From Burkholderia catarinensis (lineage in GTDB: Bacteria > Pseudomonadota > Gammaproteobacteria > Burkholderiales > Burkholderiaceae), in assembly GCF_001883705.2 (NCBI RefSeq), contig NZ_MDEQ02000030.1, forward strand, positions 1 to 64,000: a stretch of DNA of 64,000 bases, read 5' to 3'. Shown piece after piece: positions 43,261 through 51,036 of the stretch. How positions within the stretch are numbered: position 1 is the first letter of the stretch; every line of letters begins with the position of its first letter. The notes below the pieces were generated by a model. The model had not been told where the DNA came from, searched no databases, and was given only the letters and a program-made list of their open reading frames with translations. The position numbers and the translations under genes are program-made.

Positions 43261-44382
43261 ATGTTCTCGGATACCGATTTCGCCCACATGCAGCGTGCGC
43301 TCGCGCTCGCCGCGCGCGGCATGTACACGACGGCGCCGAACCCGCGCGTCGGCTGCGTGATCGTCAAGGACGGCGACGTGATCGGCGAAGGCTTCACGCA
43401 GCCGGCCGGCCATGACCACGCGGAAGTGCAGGCGCTGAAGGACGCGCGCTCGCGCGGCTGCGACGTCGCGGGTTCGACCGTCTACGTGACGCTCGAACCG
43501 TGCAGCCATTTCGGCCGCACGCCGCCGTGCGCGAACGCGCTGATCGACGCGCGCGTCGCGAAGGTCGTCGCCGCGATGGAAGACCCGAACCCGCAGGTGT
43601 CCGGGCGCGGCCTCGGGATGCTGCGCGACGCGGGCATCGACGTGCGCTGCGGGCTGCTCGCGCATGAAGCCGGCGAACTGAACATCGGCTTCGTGTCGCG
43701 GATGACGCGCGGCCGCCCGTGGGTGCGGATGAAGACCGCCGCGTCGCTCGACGGCCGCACCGCGCTGCCGTCCGGCGAAAGCCAGTGGATCACCGGCGAG
43801 GCCGCGCGCCTCGACGGGCATGCGTGGCGCGCACGCGCATGCGCGATCCTCACCGGCATCGGCACCGTGCGCGAAGACAATCCCTTGCTGACCGTGCGCG
43901 ACATCGACACGCCGCGCCAGCCGCAGCGCGTGCTGGTCGACAGCCGCCTCGACCTGCCGCTCGACGCGCGGCTGCTCGAAGGCGCGCCTCTGCTGATCTT
44001 CTGCGGCCGGCTCGACGCCAGCGGCGAAATGCGCGCGAACGTGCTGAAGGCGCGCGGCGCGGAAATCGTGCCGCTCGCGAATGCGCACGGCAAGGTCGAC
44101 CTGCCCGCGATGCTGTCGGCGCTCGGCGCGCGCGGCGTCAACGAGTTGCACGTCGAGGCCGGCCACAAGCTGAACGGTTCGCTGCTGCGCGAACGATGTG
44201 TCGACGAATTGCTCGTCTATCTCGCGCCGAGCCTGCTCGGCGCCGACGCGGCCGGCATGTTCGACCTCGCCGCGCCGGCGAGTCTTGAAGCACGCACGCG
44301 ACTGTCGTTTCACGGTATCGAGCGGATCGGCGACGATCTGCGGATCCTGGCCCGTTTCGCGCCGCCCGACGCCTCTCACTGA
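43261..44382 (+). CDS. ribD: Bifunctional riboflavin deaminase/reductase RibD
   Basis: Second and third steps of riboflavin synthesis. The 373-residue protein has an N-terminal zinc deaminase domain with HAEVQAL (near 54) and TLEPCSHFGRTPPCANALI. A C-terminal NADPH reductase domain runs from RPWVRMKTAASLDGRTALPSGESQWITG. It is the first gene of the rib cluster, 14 bp before ribE. I looked for an FMN riboswitch upstream and found none. Confidence 0.97.
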   Translation: MFSDTDFAHMQRALALAARGMYTTAPNPRVGCVIVKDGDVIGEGFTQPAGHDHAEVQALKDARSRGCDVAGSTVYVTLEPCSHFGRTPPCANALIDARVAKVVAAMEDPNPQVSGRGLGMLRDAGIDVRCGLLAHEAGELNIGFVSRMTRGRPWVRMKTAASLDGRTALPSGESQWITGEAARLDGHAWRARACAILTGIGTVREDNPLLTVRDIDTPRQPQRVLVDSRLDLPLDARLLEGAPLLIFCGRLDASGEMRANVLKARGAEIVPLANAHGKVDLPAMLSALGARGVNELHVEAGHKLNGSLLRERCVDELLVYLAPSLLGADAAGMFDLAAPASLEARTRLSFHGIERIGDDLRILARFAPPDASH

Positions 44383-44396
44383 ACGGAATCGTCACG

Positions 44397-45026
44397 ATGT
44401 TTACCGGAATTGTCGCGGCCGTCGGCCGTATCGAATCGATCCAGTCGCTCGGCACGTCGGCCGATGCGGGCGTGCGGCTGACCGTGCTGGCCGGCGGGCT
44501 CGATCTCGCCGATGTCGCGCTCGGCGATAGCATCGCGATCCAGGGCGCATGCATGACGGTGATCGAAAAGACCGACGCCGCGTTCGACGTCGAGGTGTCG
44601 CGCGAAAGCCTGAACCGCACGGTCGGCCTCGCGGAACCCGGCGACGTGAACCTCGAGAAGGCGCTGCGCGCGCACGACCGCCTCGGCGGCCACATCGTGT
44701 CGGGCCATGTCGACGGCCTCGGCACCGTGTCGCGCTTCGCGCCGGTCGGCGAGTCGCACGAACTGCGCATCGTCGCGCCGCGCGAGCTCGGCCGCTATCT
44801 CGCGTACAAGGGGTCGATCACGGTCAACGGCGTGAGCCTGACCGTCAACACGGTCGACGACCGCGCGGACGGCTGCGAATTCTCGATCAACCTGATTCCG
44901 CATACGGTCGAGGTCACGACGCTGCGCCACGTGAAGACCGGCGACCAGGTCAACCTCGAAGTCGACATGATCGCGCGGTATGTGGAGCGGATGCTGTCGG
45001 CGGCATCTCCCATACAGGGTAGCTGA
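44397..45026 (+). CDS. ribE: Riboflavin synthase alpha subunit
   Basis: Last step of riboflavin synthesis: dismutation of two lumazine molecules. The 209-residue protein starts MFTGIVAAVGRIESI and has the two tandem beta-barrel repeats, with NRTVGLAEPGDVNLEKALRAHDRLGGHIVSGHVDG at the junction. The name ribE follows Gram-negative usage (ribC elsewhere). Immediately downstream the rib cluster is broken by unrelated genes before ribB. Confidence 0.96.
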   Translation: MFTGIVAAVGRIESIQSLGTSADAGVRLTVLAGGLDLADVALGDSIAIQGACMTVIEKTDAAFDVEVSRESLNRTVGLAEPGDVNLEKALRAHDRLGGHIVSGHVDGLGTVSRFAPVGESHELRIVAPRELGRYLAYKGSITVNGVSLTVNTVDDRADGCEFSINLIPHTVEVTTLRHVKTGDQVNLEVDMIARYVERMLSAASPIQGS

Positions 45027-45072
45027 CCGCTGCGGGGAGCCTCGCTGCGCGACTATTTCTCGCTCCTCGACT

Positions 45073-45091
45073 AGTCGCCCATCGGGCGACT
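45073..45091. terminator. Hairpin after ribE
   Basis: AGTCGCCC and GGGCGACT form perfect 8-bp arms around ATC, 46 bp after the ribE stop. No T-run follows, so it is a weak terminator or an insertion-scar repeat. Confidence 0.4.
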
Positions 45092-45177
45092 CTGCAACTC
45101 TTGGGCGCTTTGCACCCGGCGCGTCGGGTATCAGCCCCCTGCCCACTCGAACCGGACTACCCTGCGGCAACTCGCAA

Positions 45178-45678
45178 TCAGGCGCCCGCTCCTCCATCGC
45201 TCGCCAACTCTTTCAACGCCCGCTCCGGAAACACCGGGCCCTTGTAAAGCGGGCTACATGGCGTGCGCGCCAGCTTTAGCGACAGCTCGATGAGTTCGTT
45301 CGATTTGTCCTGGGCGCGGTAGGCTTCGGCGAGATGCGCGAACTCCGTCATGATGCCGACAACGCTGCGATTTTGCGTCTTCGCATATTTGACGACATGC
45401 ATCTCGCGCACTTCCGAGTCGATAAACGGACGCTGTACTCCGTGGGCCGTCAGTATATCCACCAGAGCCTCCGGAAACCTGATCGCTAGGTTAGCGGCCG
45501 GAGCCAACGGCATCAGCACAGGCAATAGCGTCTGCGCATTCACAAGCATCGCAACCTGCGGCTTCCATGCCAAAACAGTTGCGTACCAGTTGCCAAGCTT
45601 CGCGGTGCTGCTTCCGACCTCGATCACGTCGGGATTCAGGCGTTTGAGCAGCTTTTGAGTGCAGTAAAGGTACAGCAT
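45178..45678 (-). CDS. DUF6933-like protein
   Basis: A 166-residue protein beginning MLYLYCTQKLLKRLNPDVIEVGSSTAKLGNWYATVLAWKPQVAMLVNAQTLLPVLMPLAPAANL. The start pattern (CTQKLLKRL followed by LGNWYA and VNAQT) recalls the DUF6933 family, of unknown function. I am only moderately sure. Its codon usage is less GC-skewed than its neighbours, and it lies in the insert that interrupts the rib cluster. The toxin gene diverges from it. Confidence 0.65.
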   Translation of the reverse strand: MLYLYCTQKLLKRLNPDVIEVGSSTAKLGNWYATVLAWKPQVAMLVNAQTLLPVLMPLAPAANLAIRFPEALVDILTAHGVQRPFIDSEVREMHVVKYAKTQNRSVVGIMTEFAHLAEAYRAQDKSNELIELSLKLARTPCSPLYKGPVFPERALKELASDGGAGA

Positions 45679-45766
45679 GGAAAAGAGAGCCCCCTTGTAC
45701 CAAGAGAAGATGTCCGACGAGCCAACAAGCGTGGTTCGGCCCGGCCCGCATCGCCGATGCACATGC

Positions 45767-45795
45767 TTGAAATTATACGCAGGTAGCGTATAATT
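45767..45795 (+). promoter_or_regulatory. Toxin-antitoxin promoter with perfect palindromic operator
   Basis: TTGAAA (45767-45772) and TATAAT (45789-45794) are separated by 16 bp. A perfect inverted repeat with arms AATTATACGC and GCGTATAATT around AGGTA (45771-45795) spans most of the promoter. This is the expected binding site for the downstream HTH antitoxin. The predicted transcription start falls at or next to the toxin ATG, so the mRNA may be leaderless. Confidence 0.85.
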
Positions 45796-45800
45796 CGGCC

Positions 45801-46145
45801 ATGCAAGCGACCTTCATCGAACTGCCGCCGTTTTCCCGTGAACGCGAGAACTATCTCGCGGATGACGAGTACGCCGTTCTGCAGAAAGAGCTGCTGGCTA
45901 ATCCCGAGGCCGGTGACTTGATCAAGGGAACCGGCGGTCTGCGGAAGTTGAGGTTCGCTGACAAACGCCGCCAGAAAGGCAAACGCGGTGGCCTACGAGT
46001 GATCTATTACTACTGGGTCAGCGGTTATCAATTCTGGTTGTTCACACTGTACGACAAGGATGAAATGGCAGACCTATCCGGTGACGAGCGCAAAGCCTTC
46101 GCGAAGCTGCTGGAAAGAGAGGTCACGATACGGAGCAAGCAATGA
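45801..46145 (+). CDS. higB: RelE/HigB-type toxin
   Basis: A 114-residue ribosome-dependent mRNA interferase of the HigB2/RelE group. The core TFIELPPFSRERENYLADDEYAVLQKELLANPEAGDLIKGTGGLRKLRFADKRRQKGKRGGLRVIYYYW matches that family, with the basic stretch that binds RNA. The toxin gene precedes the antitoxin, as is typical of hig modules. No Shine-Dalgarno is visible before the ATG. Its GC content is lower than that of the flanking rib genes, which suggests transfer. Confidence 0.9.
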   Translation: MQATFIELPPFSRERENYLADDEYAVLQKELLANPEAGDLIKGTGGLRKLRFADKRRQKGKRGGLRVIYYYWVSGYQFWLFTLYDKDEMADLSGDERKAFAKLLEREVTIRSKQ

Positions 46146-46456
46146 AAAAGCGAAATCTGTTTGCTGAATTGACTGAGGGTCTCGACGCTCTTGCAGCCGA
46201 GCGCGAAGGGAAAATCACGCTGCGCAAGATCACGGCCGATGTGCCCGATGCGCTCGAAGTCTCGCCGGCCGAAATCAAGGCCGTGCGCGAAGCCTCTCAC
46301 GCGTCTCAAGCCGTCATGGCCCGAAGCCTGCGCATCAACGTGCGCACGTATCAGAATTGGGAACAAGGCAAGGCCAAGCCGAACGCACAGGCCGCCACTC
46401 TGATCCGACTAGTCGCCAAGCATCCGGAAACACTTCGGATGCTGGAAACGCTCTGA
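46142..46456 (+). CDS. higA: HigA-type HTH antitoxin
   Basis: A 104-residue antitoxin with an XRE-type helix-turn-helix in its C-terminal half: AEIKAVREASHASQAVMARSLRINVRTYQNWEQGKAKPNAQA. It should neutralise the toxin and repress the operon by binding the upstream palindrome. Its ATG overlaps the toxin stop by 4 bp (ATGA), so translation is coupled. It resembles the HigA2/NadS group. Confidence 0.9.
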   Translation: MKKRNLFAELTEGLDALAAEREGKITLRKITADVPDALEVSPAEIKAVREASHASQAVMARSLRINVRTYQNWEQGKAKPNAQAATLIRLVAKHPETLRMLETL

Positions 46457-46809
46457 ACGACGCTCCATTGCGGGCACCGTCCGGCATCGCGTATCGTCGT
46501 CTCGTTACAAACACCGTGACACGACGGTATTTGCGACGGTATACGAGCGACTTTTCTCAATCCTGCCTATGGGGGGCGTAGCTTTCCACGATACCCATCG
46601 CGTCATAACGACGTGCGTTGCTCCCGCCCCACTTCCCGCCGTTCCTCGCCTTCGCTCGACACTCGCCGGCCCGCCCCGACACCTGACCGAACGGCCAACG
46701 ACGCGCACGGGTCATCCCGTCGCGCTAAGATGCGACGGCAGCGGTTCCGGCGCCGCAACGCACGACGCGCCGCGTACCGCCCGCCCCTCTTCCCACAGGA
46801 GTCGTCCCC
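46457..46809. other. Gap after the toxin-antitoxin pair
   Basis: No gene is seen. A 9-bp direct repeat CGACGGTAT occurs at 46522-46530 and 46534-46542. The composition returns to high GC around 46.6 kb, so the right edge of the insert is probably near here. Confidence 0.4.
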
Positions 46810-47328
46810 ATGTCCATCTCGATGTATCAGGCTTCGCTGCCCGTACTGATTCGCGGCCTGACCAACCTGCAGCACATCCTCGGCAAGGCGCAAGCACACG
46901 CGGCCGAGAAGCAGATCGATCCGTCGGTATTCCTCGGCGCACGGCTCTACCCGGACATGCTGCCGCTCGTCCGCCAGGTCTACATCGCGACCGACACGGC
47001 CAAGGGCTGCGCCGCGCGACTCGCCGGCGCCGAGATTCCGAGCTACCCGGACGTCGAGCAGACCTTCGACGAACTGCACGCGCGCATCCAGAAGACGATC
47101 GACTACCTGAAAAGCTTCGACGCCGCGCAGATCGACGGCAGCGAGGCGCGCCAGATCGTGCTGAAGATGCGCGTCGGCCCGATCGAGCTCACCGGCCAGT
47201 CGTACCTGCTGCACTTCGCGCTGCCCAATTTCTTCTTCCACGTGACGACCACGTACGACATCCTGCGCCACAGCGGCGTCGAGCTCGGCAAGCTCGACTA
47301 CCTCGGCGGGCTCGACCAGCACGCATGA
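46810..47328 (+). CDS. DUF1993 family protein
   Basis: A 172-residue protein beginning MSISMYQASLPVLIRGLTNLQHILGKAQAHAAEKQIDPSVFLGARLYPDMLPLVRQVYIATD, typical of the DUF1993 (DinB-like four-helix) family, of unknown function. The C-terminal segment LHFALPNFFFHVTTTYDILRHSGVELGKLDYLG is the other family block. A clear AGGAG precedes the ATG. It lies between the toxin-antitoxin pair and ribB. Confidence 0.88.
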   Translation: MSISMYQASLPVLIRGLTNLQHILGKAQAHAAEKQIDPSVFLGARLYPDMLPLVRQVYIATDTAKGCAARLAGAEIPSYPDVEQTFDELHARIQKTIDYLKSFDAAQIDGSEARQIVLKMRVGPIELTGQSYLLHFALPNFFFHVTTTYDILRHSGVELGKLDYLGGLDQHA

Positions 47329-47488
47329 CGCGCGGCCGGGCAAAGCCCGGCCCGCAACCGTCCGCACCCGCGTGCAGGCAACGCGCGGCGGCCCGGCCAG
47401 GCCTGCCGCGCGGGCCGGCCGCGACGCTTTCCGGAGCGCTTGCCGGCCGCGCGCGGTCCATGCCAGCCGAAACGCCGTCCGGCTGGCG

Positions 47489-47494
47489 TAAAAT
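47489..47494 (+). promoter_or_regulatory. Possible -10 box of ribB
   Basis: TAAAAT lies 28 bp before the ribB start within GCGTAAAATACGC. It would give ribB-ribH-nusB their own promoter. No good -35 box is evident. Confidence 0.3.
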
Positions 47495-47521
47495 ACGCAC
47501 TTTCCTCTTTCTCGCCCCTTT

Positions 47522-48664
47522 ATGACGCTCGCCTCCACGCTCGACATCATCGCCGAGCTGAAAGCCGGCCGGATGGTGATCCTGGTCGACGAAGAAGACC
47601 GCGAAAACGAAGGCGACCTCGTGATCGCCGCCGAATTCGTCACGCCGGAAGCGATCAACTTCATGGCCAGGTACGGCCGCGGCCTGGTTTGTCTGACGTT
47701 GACGCAGGAACGCTGCAAGCAGCTGCACCTGCCGCTGATGACCTACCGCAACGGCACGCAGTACGGCACCGCGTTCACGGTCAGCATCGAAGCGGCCGAA
47801 GGCGTGACGACCGGCATCTCGGCCGCCGACCGTGCGCACACGATCGCCACGGCGGTCGCGCACGACGTGCGCCCCGAGCACATCGTGCAGCCGGGCCACG
47901 TGTTCCCGATCATGGCGCAACCGGGCGGCGTGCTCGTGCGCGCGGGCCACACCGAGGCCGGTTGCGACTTCACCGCGCTCGCCGGCCTCACGCCGGCCGC
48001 GGTGATCTGCGAGATCATCAAGGACGACGGCACGATGGCGCGCCTGCCCGACCTGATCGAATTCGCGAAGGAACACAACCTGAAGATCGGCACGATTGCC
48101 GACCTGATCCAGTACCGCAGCCGCACCGAATCGATCATCGAGCGGATCGCCGAGCGCACGATGCAGACCGCGCACGGCACGTTCCGCACGGTGCTGTACC
48201 GCGACCAGCCGAGCGGCTCGCCGCATATCGCGCTGGTGCGCGGCACGCCGTCGCCCGACGTCGATACGCCCGTGCGCGTGCACGAGCCGCTGTCGGTGCT
48301 CGACCTGCTCGAGACGGGCGTGTCGACGCACTCGTGGACGCTCGACGCCGCGATGCGCGAGATCGCGGAGCGCGACCTCGGCGTGATCGTGCTGCTCAAC
48401 TGCGGCGACACGAAGGAACACCTGATCGACGTCTTCAAGGCGTTCGACGAGGAAGAAAAGGCCGCTGCGCTCAAGCGCCGGCCGGTCGATTTCAAGACGT
48501 TCGGCATCGGCGCGCAGATCCTGCGCGATGTCGGCGTCGGCAAGATGCAGGTGCTGTCGAATCCGCGCAAGCTGGGCAGCATGTCCGGCTACGGCCTCGA
48601 AGTCACGGGCTTCATTCCGATGCCCGGCGGCGAAGCCAAGTCCTGCCCGGCGTCCAACGCGTAA
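47522..48664 (+). CDS. ribB: DHBP synthase RibB with degenerate GTP cyclohydrolase II domain
   Basis: A 380-residue protein. The N-terminal domain makes 3,4-dihydroxy-2-butanone 4-phosphate, with the signature VILVDEEDRENEGDLVIAAEFV near residue 20 and HTEAGCDFTALAGL. The C-terminal half has the RibA fold outline but lacks the zinc motif and the GSxRCDCG-type signature; at that place it reads TGVSTHSWTLDAAMREIAERDLGVIVLLN. So it is probably not a working GTP cyclohydrolase II, and a separate ribA must exist. It is upstream of ribH. Confidence 0.92.
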   Translation: MTLASTLDIIAELKAGRMVILVDEEDRENEGDLVIAAEFVTPEAINFMARYGRGLVCLTLTQERCKQLHLPLMTYRNGTQYGTAFTVSIEAAEGVTTGISAADRAHTIATAVAHDVRPEHIVQPGHVFPIMAQPGGVLVRAGHTEAGCDFTALAGLTPAAVICEIIKDDGTMARLPDLIEFAKEHNLKIGTIADLIQYRSRTESIIERIAERTMQTAHGTFRTVLYRDQPSGSPHIALVRGTPSPDVDTPVRVHEPLSVLDLLETGVSTHSWTLDAAMREIAERDLGVIVLLNCGDTKEHLIDVFKAFDEEEKAAALKRRPVDFKTFGIGAQILRDVGVGKMQVLSNPRKLGSMSGYGLEVTGFIPMPGGEAKSCPASNA

Positions 48665-48717
48665 CCCGCCACGGCGCTTTCGCCCTATAACCGTTCATCC
48701 ACACCACGGACAAGATC

Positions 48718-49233
48718 ATGGAAATCGGACAATACCAACCGAATCTCGAAGGCGACGGCCTGCGTATCGGCATCGTGCAATCGCGCTTCAACGAGCCCGT
48801 GTGCAACGGCCTCGCCGACGCGTGCGTCGAAGAACTGGAGCGCCTCGGCGTCACCGGTGAAGACGTGCTGCTCGTGTCGGTGCCCGGCGCACTGGAAATC
48901 CCGCTCGCACTGCAGAAGCTCGCGGAAAGCGGCCAGTTCGACGCGCTGATCGCGCTCGGCGCGGTGATCCGCGGCGAGACCTACCACTTCGAACTCGTGT
49001 CGAACGAGAGCGGCGCGGGCATCACCCGTATCGGCCTCGACTTCAACCTGCCGATCGCGAATGCGGTCCTGACGACCGAAAGCGACGAGCAGGCCGTCGC
49101 GCGCATGACCGAAAAGGGTCGTGACGCCGCGCGCGTCGCCGTCGAGATGGCCAACCTGACGATGGCGCTCGACCAACTCGGCGACGACGAGGACGAAGAA
49201 GAAGACGAAGACGACGAAGAGGAGCGCGCATGA
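48718..49233 (+). CDS. ribH: 6,7-Dimethyl-8-ribityllumazine synthase
   Basis: Penultimate step of riboflavin synthesis; the subunits form pentamers or 60-mers. The 171-residue protein contains [55 protein letters not shown] and the C-terminal helix. It ends with an unusual acidic tail of about 15 residues ([16 protein letters not shown]). Its stop overlaps the nusB start by 4 bp. Confidence 0.96.
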   Translation: MEIGQYQPNLEGDGLRIGIVQSRFNEPVCNGLADACVEELERLGVTGEDVLLVSVPGALEIPLALQKLAESGQFDALIALGAVIRGETYHFELVSNESGAGITRIGLDFNLPIANAVLTTESDEQAVARMTEKGRDAARVAVEMANLTMALDQLGDDEDEEEDEDDEEERA

Positions 49234-49667
49234 AGAAGAGCGCCCGCCGACAATCGCGCGAGCTGGCGACGCAGGGCCTGTACCAGTGGCTGCTGTCGAA
49301 CGCGCCCGCTGGCGAGATCGACGCGCAACTGCGCGGCGCGCTCGGTTACGACAAGGCTGACAAGGCGCTGCTCGAGGCCATCCTGCACGGCGTGATCCGC
49401 GAGCATGCCACGCTCGTCGAAGCGCTGACGCCGTCGCTGGACCGTCCGATCGAGCAGCTGTCGCCGGTCGAACGCGCCGTGCTGCTGATCGCGACGTTCG
49501 AGCTCACGCACCACGTCGAAACGCCGTACCGCGTGATCATCAACGAAGCGGTCGAACTCGCGAAGACGTTCGGCGGCTCCGACGGCTACAAGTACGTGAA
49601 CGGCGTGCTCGACAAGCTCGCCGCGAAGCTGCGCCCCGCCGAAACGCAGGCGCGCCGCAACGGCTGA
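49230..49667 (+). CDS. nusB: Transcription antitermination factor NusB
   Basis: A 145-residue all-helical RNA-binding protein that joins NusE (S10) on boxA in rRNA antitermination. [21 protein letters not shown] at the N-terminus and [33 protein letters not shown] at the C-terminus are the family blocks. It is translationally coupled to ribH by a 4-bp overlap. The ribH-nusB order is widely conserved. A terminator follows. Confidence 0.96.
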   Translation: MKKSARRQSRELATQGLYQWLLSNAPAGEIDAQLRGALGYDKADKALLEAILHGVIREHATLVEALTPSLDRPIEQLSPVERAVLLIATFELTHHVETPYRVIINEAVELAKTFGGSDGYKYVNGVLDKLAAKLRPAETQARRNG

Positions 49668-49679
49668 TACCGTTTGTCC

Positions 49680-49703
49680 ACGGGCGCGCAAGCGCCCGTT
49701 TTT
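49680..49703 (+). terminator. Intrinsic terminator of the ribB-ribH-nusB unit
   Basis: ACGGGCGC pairs with GCGCCCGT around GCAA, followed by TTTTT. Confidence 0.92.
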
Positions 49704-49730
49704 CATTCTCCCTCCCCGTCCCGCCCGCCG

Positions 49731-50927
49731 ATGAATACCACCGCCGCTTCGCTCGTCACGCTCGCAGCACGCGTCGACGCGATCCAGCCCTTTTACGTGA
49801 TGGAATTGATGAAGGAGGCACAGCGGCTCGAGTCCTCCGGGCGCGATGTTATCCACATGGGCATCGGCGAGCCGGATTTCACCGCGCCGGAGCCTGTCGT
49901 CGACGCGGCCGCGGCCGCGCTGCGCCGCGGCGTCACGCAGTACACGAGCGCGCTCGGCATTGCGCCGCTGCGCGAGGCGATCGCCGCGCACTACGCGCGT
50001 GCCTACGGCCTCACGATCAGCCCGGAGCGGATCGTCGTGACGGCCGGCGCGTCGGCCGCGCTGCTGCTCGCGTGCCTCGCGCTCGTGGGCCGCGACGACG
50101 AGGTGCTGATGCCCGACCCGTCGTACCCGTGCAACCGGCACTTCGTCGCCGCTGCCGAAGGCCGCCCGGTGCTCGTGCCGAGCGGCCCGGATGCACGCTT
50201 TCAGCTCACCGAGGACGACGTCCGCACGCGCTGGGGCAACAGCACGCGCGGCGTGCTGCTCGCGTCGCCGTCGAACCCGACCGGCACGTCGCTCGAACCG
50301 GACGAGCTGAAGCGGATCGTCGAGGCCGTGCGTGCACGCGGCGGCTTCACGATCGTCGACGAGATCTACCAGGGGCTCAGCTACGACGCGGCGCCCGTGT
50401 CGGCGCTGTCGTTCGGCGACGATGTCATCACCGTGAACAGCTTCTCGAAGTATTTCAGCATGACGGGCTGGCGGCTCGGCTGGCTGGTCGTGCCGCCCAC
50501 GCTGGTCGACACGTTCGAGAAGCTCTCGCAGAACCTGTTCATCTGCCCGTCCGCACTCGCGCAGCACGCGGCACTCGCGTGCTTCGAGCCGGCCTCGCTC
50601 GACATCTACGAAGCGCGCCGGCTCGAATTCAAGCGCCGCCGCGATTTCATCGCGCCGGCGCTCGAACGGCTCGGCTTCACCGTCCCCGTGATGCCGGACG
50701 GCGCATTCTATGTGTATGCGCGTTGCGGCGGCGTCGCCCACCCGGCGGCCGGAGACAGCGCCGCGCTCACGCAGGCGATGCTGCACGACGCGGGCGTCGT
50801 GCTGGTGCCCGGCATGGACTTCGGTGTCCATGCGCCGCGCGACTATATCCGCCTGTCCTATGCGACGGCCTACTCGCGGCTCGAAGAGGCGGTCGAACGG
50901 CTCGCGACGCTGTTCGGGCAGCACTGA
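49731..50927 (+). CDS. PLP-dependent class I/II aminotransferase
   Basis: A 398-residue fold-type I aminotransferase related to aspartate/alanine aminotransferases. Landmarks are VIHMGIGEPDFTAPEPVVDAA, SPSNPTGTSLEPDEL, the PLP-phosphate and lysine segment VNSFSKYFSMTGWRLGWLVVP (lysine near residue 240), and DYIRLSYATAYSRLEEAVERL near the end. The amino donor and acceptor cannot be inferred. It is a single gene behind the nusB terminator. Confidence 0.9.
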   Translation: MNTTAASLVTLAARVDAIQPFYVMELMKEAQRLESSGRDVIHMGIGEPDFTAPEPVVDAAAAALRRGVTQYTSALGIAPLREAIAAHYARAYGLTISPERIVVTAGASAALLLACLALVGRDDEVLMPDPSYPCNRHFVAAAEGRPVLVPSGPDARFQLTEDDVRTRWGNSTRGVLLASPSNPTGTSLEPDELKRIVEAVRARGGFTIVDEIYQGLSYDAAPVSALSFGDDVITVNSFSKYFSMTGWRLGWLVVPPTLVDTFEKLSQNLFICPSALAQHAALACFEPASLDIYEARRLEFKRRRDFIAPALERLGFTVPVMPDGAFYVYARCGGVAHPAAGDSAALTQAMLHDAGVVLVPGMDFGVHAPRDYIRLSYATAYSRLEEAVERLATLFGQH

Positions 50928-50970
50928 CGCCACGGCCGGCACACTGGCCGTTTCGCGCACCGCAAAGAAG

Positions 50971-50997
50971 AAAAGGCACCCGGACCGGGTGCCTTTT
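50971..50997. terminator. Bidirectional terminator between the aminotransferase and lytic transglycosylase
   Basis: AAAAGGCACCC pairs with GGGTGCCTTTT with a short loop. T-runs follow on both strands. Confidence 0.9.
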
Positions 50998-51036
50998 TCA
51001 TTTCCTGCGGACAGCGCCGCGCGGTACGCGTAACCG

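Noticed and set aside
41206-44379. Open frame of more than 1000 codons on the minus strand over hemL and ribD
   Set aside because: It is antisense to two well-identified genes and its translation is low-complexity Arg/Ala/His-rich, a known artefact of high-GC coding DNA.
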